This document shows positions 59,449-64,000 of a DNA stretch of 64,000 nt, one piece after another. Source of the stretch: JBNPEO01 sp050490315. Its GTDB lineage: Bacteria; Actinomycetota; Actinomycetes; Actinomycetales; Micrococcaceae. The position numbers and the translations under genes were made by a program. The notes under the pieces are model-generated. The model saw only the letters and a program-made list of their open reading frames with translations. It searched no databases and had not been told where the DNA came from. Each line of letters opens with the position of its first letter. Within the stretch, counting starts at the first letter, position 1. The stretch is from contig NZ_JBNPEO010000002.1 of NCBI RefSeq assembly GCF_050490315.1, positions 248,001 through 312,000 on the forward strand, read 5' to 3'.

Positions 59449-62400
59449 ATGCTCAGCAACCGGACGATCCAGACCACTACTTTTGAAGTCCGCGGGAAGG
59501 CCGTGTCTATATCCGGCGATGCAGAAGAGTACATTTTCAAGCTGGTCCAGAGTCACAAAAGCTTCTACGAAAAGGACCTACTCGACGTATTAGCCACGCT
59601 GCCGCTGCGGGACGGTCTGATCGTAGACGTCGGTGCGAATCTCGGAAACCACACGGTTTACTTCGGCACCTTCATGGAAAACTCAATTGTTGCCATCGAA
59701 CCCGTTGAGTCAAATTTTGAGTTGCTCCTGCGCAATATTCGTGACAATAAACTCCAAGCCCGGGTCCAAGCCGTTAACACAGTTGTTTGGGACCAGCCCG
59801 GCCAATTTAGTATGGATAATCCCAATCCGTCGAACGGCGGAACATTCCAAGCGCATCCTGCCATCGCAGGAGCGCCCGCCATATCCGGGCAAACCCTGGA
59901 CGAAATAATCTCCGATCGTCCGGTGTCGTTGATCAAGATCGACGTCGAAGGTGCTGAAGACAAGGTTCTCGCCGGTGGGATGTCTATCATCCGCAAAGAC
60001 TTCCCAGTTGTCGTAGCTGAATCCCACTCCCCTGAGGCATACCGCAAAGTGGCTGCGCTACTACTTCCAGAAGGCTACGAAATCGTGGCTCAGGCAGGAC
60101 GAAGTACGAATTACCTGTGGGTCCACTCAAGATCCTTGAAGTCGGAGTCTGCGCCTCAGCTCCGTCACAGGCTCGAAGTGGACAATCAGAAGTCAGCAAC
60201 ACATCTTCTTCTCTCCGGAATCGATCGAATTTCTCGCAAGTTAACAGCCATGGACGCGGCATTTGCAGCTACAACTGGCGAATCGGGCGACTTATCTAGG
60301 GGTACCGCTGGCGAAATTGCTTCCCTTAAATTGGAAGTCGCGAGCCTGCTCGAAGGCCAACTTTCGCGCCTACTCGAACTGAATGCATCTGCAGCCGAAC
60401 GCCACGATCTCCTTGCAAACACTGGCAAAGCTGCCGCAGAGGATCTAAGTGAACTCAAGGCCCGACTTGATGATGTTGCTGCTCGCATCTCGGATAATGC
60501 CACCATCACCGATCAAATTTGCGACACAACGTTGAAAGCCAACAATTTACTCGAGCTTGCTAAGTCCGAAATCAGTGAACATATCTTTGAGCGCTTCGCT
60601 GAATTCACTGCCGATGCAAGAACCCAATGGGATTCGCAACGCAACGACCTCCAAGGTGTTGCCTCCTCTGTGGAAGCGTCCAAGAGTGCCGTTGACATCG
60701 CGGTGTCAAGCCTCAACGCGCGCGAGGCTACAAAGTCGGAGACGAAACTGAACGATAAGTTGGAACGCTCCCTAGCTGAGCTTGAGCTCGCCTTGGACGA
60801 ACGTGAAGTTTTCGAAATCGCCGCAATTTCATGGCAACGTGCGTTTTCGAACCTTGCCACGAAATGGGAGAAGGCCAACCCCGGAACCCTGTCTGCGAAA
60901 GCCGCGATGGCCTCGGTGCAGGAGGTCATTGCCCGACGCGGAGGCTTTGAAGCCTTAGCAGAACCCACTTCAGGAGTGACGCCTGCCGTTCGGGAACTGG
61001 AGGGAAACGGATTTAGACGGACCGAAACCGTGCGTATCGGTATCGCGACTATGCCGGGCCGCGAACCAGGGCTTAGGACAGTCATCAATTCACTCCTCCC
61101 ACAAGCCGATGAGATTTTTGTATATCTGAATGGCATGGACGAAGTCCCGACGGGCATTGTTCACGACAGCCGTGTCCGCTTCTTTACTGGGCCAGACTAT
61201 GGCGACCGAGGTAAGTTTCTGTTCGTCGAGGATTTTACTGGGTACTACTTGACTTGCGATGACGATATCGAGTATCCAGACTTTTACGTTGATTACATGA
61301 TCGATGGCATCGAGCGTTATGGCCGGAAGGCAATTGTCGGTTGGCACGGTTCGATCTTTGGCCCAGATTTCGAAGATTACTACAACAGCAAGTACCGTCA
61401 GGTACTCTCCTTCTCCACACTTCGAGGTAAGGACACTCCAGTCCATCTGCTCGGTACAGGCATCGCAGGATTTCACACGAGCACAATGCCCGTACTTTTC
61501 GAAGACTTTGAATATCCAAACATGGCCGATGCTTTTCTGGCGAGGAAGGCTCAACAACTCAAAGTTCCAATGGTTGTTCTACGCCATGAGCGCGGGTGGG
61601 CAATCCCTATCGACGCAAAAGCTCCATCGATTTCCAACGCTTCGCTTGGGAAAGGGGAGGCTGTTGAGAAATTCGATGTCCGCTCGCACGTGACCAAGGT
61701 AGTCAAAGACCATGGGAGGTGGCAATTCAACGTCGCTGACCAAATCGTCGTTCGCGAGCCGTTACAGGTTGCCATCATTGGACGAACGGATCGGGAACGC
61801 TGGAAAAAGGGCGGGATCCTCAAGTCATGCCATTTGACGGCATCGATGCTGCGGCAATTCGGTGTTGGTGTAACTCTCGAGGACATCGAAACCGGCGACC
61901 CCGAGAACCTCAGCGGGACGGCACCCTCCGTCGTCATGATTTACGTCGGAGATCCTGAACGGCCTGATTTCGTCAAGGTCGAGAGATTGATTGACCTTCA
62001 TGCGAAAAAGGGGCGCGTGGTAATACTAAATCTTTCGGTGAACGGAAAGACCAGCCGGAATCAACACATCCGGGACCGCTTTTTAGGCTGGGAAAAACTC
62101 TACGGAAATCGTGTAGTTCTCATGGTCTTCACTGAGTCGATGGTTGACAATCATGAATTGACGGACATCAAACACCTTATTACGCCGATTCCTAAAACTC
62201 TTTCACTGCCATCGCCTCCAGCAGCCGAATTCCATAAATCAGAGGGAATTTTTGTCGGCGACATTGCAAAACTCAGCGACGACGGCCTTATGACCCACCC
62301 GGCAAAGGAATGGCTCAGCGCAATCCGGCGAGCAGTACCAGAAGCAACAATCTACGGCGTCCGCCAATACAAACCCCGTTACGATGTACCGCTGGATGTT

Positions 62401-62763
62401 GACGTCGTATGGCCCTTTTTGCGTGAGGATTTCTCCGAAAAGGTATCGGCCATGCGACTCATGGTTACACCGATCAAGTACGCAACATTCGAAATGGTTC
62501 CCGTAGAGGTTGCCGCACTCGGTGTACCAGTGGTTTACCAAGAAATGCCCCAGTCCTTGTCTGAGTATCTGGGCCTTGCTGGCGTTCGGGTCGACACACC
62601 GGAAGAACTAGAAGCATGCTTGCCGATTCTGTATCGCGATCCTTTGGTTTGGCGCGGTCAAAGCCGCGCAGGACGGCTCAGAGCCCAAAGCGCTGACTTA
62701 CAGAGCGCCGCCGGGCAGATGTACATGCGCATCGCTACCCTGGCAAAACGGGCCCGTTTCTGA
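59449..62763 (+). CDS. FkbM methyltransferase, coiled coil, and two glycosyltransferase domains in one protein
   Basis: This 1104-residue protein joins four parts. An FkbM-type methyltransferase (about 45-225) has VDVGANLGNHTVYFG (59-73) and KIDVEGAED. A helical, coiled-coil-like section (about 235-490) has no Cys and few Pro. A GT-A-like domain (about 528-725) starts RIGIATMPGRE and contains the metal-site CDDDIEYPDFYVDYM (603-617). A GT-B-like domain (about 770-1104) starts VAIIGRTDRERWKKGGI and ends with VPVEVAALGVPVVYQE and TPEELEACL, like family-1 transferases. No membrane segment is present. ATG 59449 is chosen for its AAAAGG site; ATG 59413 adds 12 residues. Its role in glycan assembly is inferred from domains and neighbours. 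Confidence 0.85.
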   Translation: MLSNRTIQTTTFEVRGKAVSISGDAEEYIFKLVQSHKSFYEKDLLDVLATLPLRDGLIVDVGANLGNHTVYFGTFMENSIVAIEPVESNFELLLRNIRDNKLQARVQAVNTVVWDQPGQFSMDNPNPSNGGTFQAHPAIAGAPAISGQTLDEIISDRPVSLIKIDVEGAEDKVLAGGMSIIRKDFPVVVAESHSPEAYRKVAALLLPEGYEIVAQAGRSTNYLWVHSRSLKSESAPQLRHRLEVDNQKSATHLLLSGIDRISRKLTAMDAAFAATTGESGDLSRGTAGEIASLKLEVASLLEGQLSRLLELNASAAERHDLLANTGKAAAEDLSELKARLDDVAARISDNATITDQICDTTLKANNLLELAKSEISEHIFERFAEFTADARTQWDSQRNDLQGVASSVEASKSAVDIAVSSLNAREATKSETKLNDKLERSLAELELALDEREVFEIAAISWQRAFSNLATKWEKANPGTLSAKAAMASVQEVIARRGGFEALAEPTSGVTPAVRELEGNGFRRTETVRIGIATMPGREPGLRTVINSLLPQADEIFVYLNGMDEVPTGIVHDSRVRFFTGPDYGDRGKFLFVEDFTGYYLTCDDDIEYPDFYVDYMIDGIERYGRKAIVGWHGSIFGPDFEDYYNSKYRQVLSFSTLRGKDTPVHLLGTGIAGFHTSTMPVLFEDFEYPNMADAFLARKAQQLKVPMVVLRHERGWAIPIDAKAPSISNASLGKGEAVEKFDVRSHVTKVVKDHGRWQFNVADQIVVREPLQVAIIGRTDRERWKKGGILKSCHLTASMLRQFGVGVTLEDIETGDPENLSGTAPSVVMIYVGDPERPDFVKVERLIDLHAKKGRVVILNLSVNGKTSRNQHIRDRFLGWEKLYGNRVVLMVFTESMVDNHELTDIKHLITPIPKTLSLPSPPAAEFHKSEGIFVGDIAKLSDDGLMTHPAKEWLSAIRRAVPEATIYGVRQYKPRYDVPLDVDVVWPFLREDFSEKVSAMRLMVTPIKYATFEMVPVEVAALGVPVVYQEMPQSLSEYLGLAGVRVDTPEELEACLPILYRDPLVWRGQSRAGRLRAQSADLQSAAGQMYMRIATLAKRARF

Positions 62764-62788
62764 GCAGTTAGGTTTACACCAAAAATAA

Positions 62789-62828
62789 AGAGAGCAGGCC
62801 AGCCGATAAATCGCAGGGCCTGCTCTCT
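62789..62828. terminator. Bidirectional terminator between the fusion gene and the GT4 gene
   Basis: AGAGAGCAGGCC (62789-62800) pairs perfectly with GGCCTGCTCTCT (62817-62828), with an inner CGAT/ATCG stem. The A-rich run before it gives T-rich sequence on the reverse strand. It separates convergent genes. Confidence 0.8.
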
Positions 62829-62865
62829 CTATCTACAAGCCCGAAGCCAATAAGACAGGCACTTG

Positions 62866-64000
62866 TTAGAGCGATTCGCGACGAGCCGCGGTTACGCCAC
62901 GGCGAATCTGCGACGATTCAAACATGTCAATCCAACGTTGAATTACTGCTGGCCCGCTGTAGGTCTTCGCCTTTTCCAAAGCCGCTGCCCTCATACGGTC
63001 TCTTGAAGCTGAATCCGCTTCGAGGACCCGGAGCATTGCTCGTTCCAGTTCCGCTATATCTCCCGATTCGACCAGATAGCCGTCTTTTCCATGAGAGATC
63101 ATGGTTCGGGGACCATAGTCAATGTCATATGCGACTACCGGGCAGCCCCGCGACATGGACTCCAGAATGGTCATGCCGAATGCTTCTCGTGTGCTCGTCA
63201 GCAATGACAAAGCCGCGCCCGCGCAGGCCTGGGCAGCACCGGCGCTATACCCGTGGAGCACCACAGCGTGTTCGACTCCTAACTCAGCAATCAGTTTGAG
63301 CAAGTCGTCACGCGATGGCCCCTCGCCAAATACCTCTAGTGTTGCGCCTGGCCGCTTCTTGAGGACTCCACTGAAAGCCAAAATCGCGTCGCCAACACGT
63401 TTAAGCGGTGTCAAAGAGGCAATCAGGATGCAGCGTTCTCCATCTTGGTTCGACTGCTCGAAACTGTCGACCATGCATTCGTGCGGGATCGAAAATTGGT
63501 TGGGATTTTGGCCGAAGCGATCCGACCAATGCTCCAGCTGTTGGTCCGTAAGAAACACCAGCCCATCGGACTCTGCGTTATATCGATCAGCAGCAGCCCA
63601 TCCGGGAACCAAGTGTGTAGTGGGAGTGATCGGGGCAGCCAGCGTTGCGCCGTGGGCAACACGATAATTGTAGACATTGCTACCGCTGATCAAATCAAAG
63701 AAGATCTCGTCGCCAGACTGAGACATGTATTGGAAGTCCTGAATGACGAACACCTCATCATCCCCGGAAATCTGTTGCAACCAGAACGCCCATAGATCAC
63801 GTGTCGATGCCAGCTCGGCGCGAACTTGACCGTCGGAACCTAGGAGTTGAATATCTTGGGCACCCTTCCACATGGAGCGATCCCCGATTACGGTCGCACG
63901 CATATAAATCGAACCGTTGTCACGGAAATACTCAACGAAGTGCTTGTCTTCCCCTATCGGCCAACTTCGAGAGCGAATGATCAACTTATAACGAAGAACA
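62866..64000 (-). CDS. GT4 family glycosyltransferase (5' end outside window)
   Basis: This retaining GT-B glycosyltransferase is open to the window edge, so its N-terminus is missing; 377 codons are visible. The C-terminal domain has ILIASLTPLKRVGDAI, LEVFGEGPSRDDL and the EX7E motif in EAFGMTILESMSRGCPVVAYD. The N-terminal part (VFVIQDFQYMSQ, HLVPGWAAADRY) resembles TarM/TagE-like poly(glycerol-phosphate) glucosyltransferases, which decorate teichoic acids; the acceptor here is not known. No membrane helix is seen. It converges on the FkbM/glycosyltransferase fusion. Confidence 0.85.
   Translation of the reverse strand, partial: VLRYKLIIRSRSWPIGEDKHFVEYFRDNGSIYMRATVIGDRSMWKGAQDIQLLGSDGQVRAELASTRDLWAFWLQQISGDDEVFVIQDFQYMSQSGDEIFFDLISGSNVYNYRVAHGATLAAPITPTTHLVPGWAAADRYNAESDGLVFLTDQQLEHWSDRFGQNPNQFSIPHECMVDSFEQSNQDGERCILIASLTPLKRVGDAILAFSGVLKKRPGATLEVFGEGPSRDDLLKLIAELGVEHAVVLHGYSAGAAQACAGAALSLLTSTREAFGMTILESMSRGCPVVAYDIDYGPRTMISHGKDGYLVESGDIAELERAMLRVLEADSASRDRMRAAALEKAKTYSGPAVIQRWIDMFESSQIRRGVTAARRESL

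Noticed and set aside
1..64000. CRISPR arrays, insertion sequences, integrases, rRNA and 4.5S RNA genes
   Set aside because: I saw no repeat-spacer arrays, no transposase or integrase genes other than the housekeeping xerC, and no rRNA or SRP RNA sequence; only one tRNA was found.

Overview
The window is a stretch of chromosome from a high-GC Gram-positive bacterium, most likely a member of the Micrococcaceae (Arthrobacter/Renibacterium relatives). This rests on gene families and gene order: aceE beside DUF3052 and an AhpE-type peroxiredoxin, a PucR-type regulator in front of fabD-fabH-acpP-fabF, DUF3145, DUF2469, rpsP-khpA-rimM-trmD-rplS-lepB-rnhB, ffh/amtB/glnB/ftsY/smc, and mutM-rnc-rpmF-DUF177-coaD. 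Many genes start with GTG or TTG. No species name is claimed. Nearly all of the window is vertically conserved core genome; accessory material lies at about 41.9-45.7 kb and from about 56.1 kb to the end.

Layout. 1-3.1 kb: 6-phosphogluconate dehydrogenase (cut by the window edge), a divergent GntR/FadR-type regulator, a small DUF6504-like protein and tRNA-Val(TAC). 3.1-8.2 kb: a reverse-strand DUF3052-peroxiredoxin-sirtuin operon divergent from aceE. 8.3-13.6 kb: a FasR-like regulator and the type II fatty acid synthase cluster, with two matching 17-bp palindromes in front of the regulator gene and fabD. 13.6-24.1 kb (reverse strand): DUF3145, xerC, dprA, comM, yraN, DUF2469, rnhB, two signal peptidases, rplS, trmD, rimM, khpA, rpsP. 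24.1-28.2 kb: an unknown protein, a two-module VOC protein, thiC under a TPP riboswitch, and an alpha/beta-hydrolase-like protein without its nucleophile. 28.3-41.7 kb: ffh, a glucose-6-phosphate dehydrogenase, glnB-amtB, a membrane-anchored GH79-like glycosidase, ftsY, an MFS exporter and smc.

41.9-45.7 kb interrupts the usual mutM-smc junction. It holds a ketopantoate-reductase-like gene, a secreted peptidoglycan-binding protein, an RraB-like RNase-E-inhibitor protein, a YefM-YoeB-type toxin-antitoxin pair and a decayed Abi-family gene. 45.7-56.1 kb returns to core genes: mutM, rnc, rpmF, DUF177, coaD, an aminotransferase with a spermidine-synthase-like partner, rsmD, recG, a DhaL/DAK-type protein and thiL.

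56.1-64.0 kb is an envelope-glycan region: a YdcF-like DUF218 protein, a tiny membrane protein, UDP-GlcNAc 2-epimerase, a two-TM coiled-coil protein with a strict 32-residue repeat, a 1104-residue fusion (FkbM methyltransferase, long helical linker, GT-A-like domain, GT-B-like domain) and a GT4 glycosyltransferase cut by the window edge. The fusion and its coiled-coil neighbour are the best candidates for something undescribed; their layout recalls methyltransferase/coiled-coil chain-length rulers of O-antigen synthesis. Other notable points are an intrinsic terminator inside the first codons of a signal peptidase gene, stem-loops that punctuate conserved operons, the putative FasR operators, and a SIRT4-like sirtuin next to pyruvate dehydrogenase E1.
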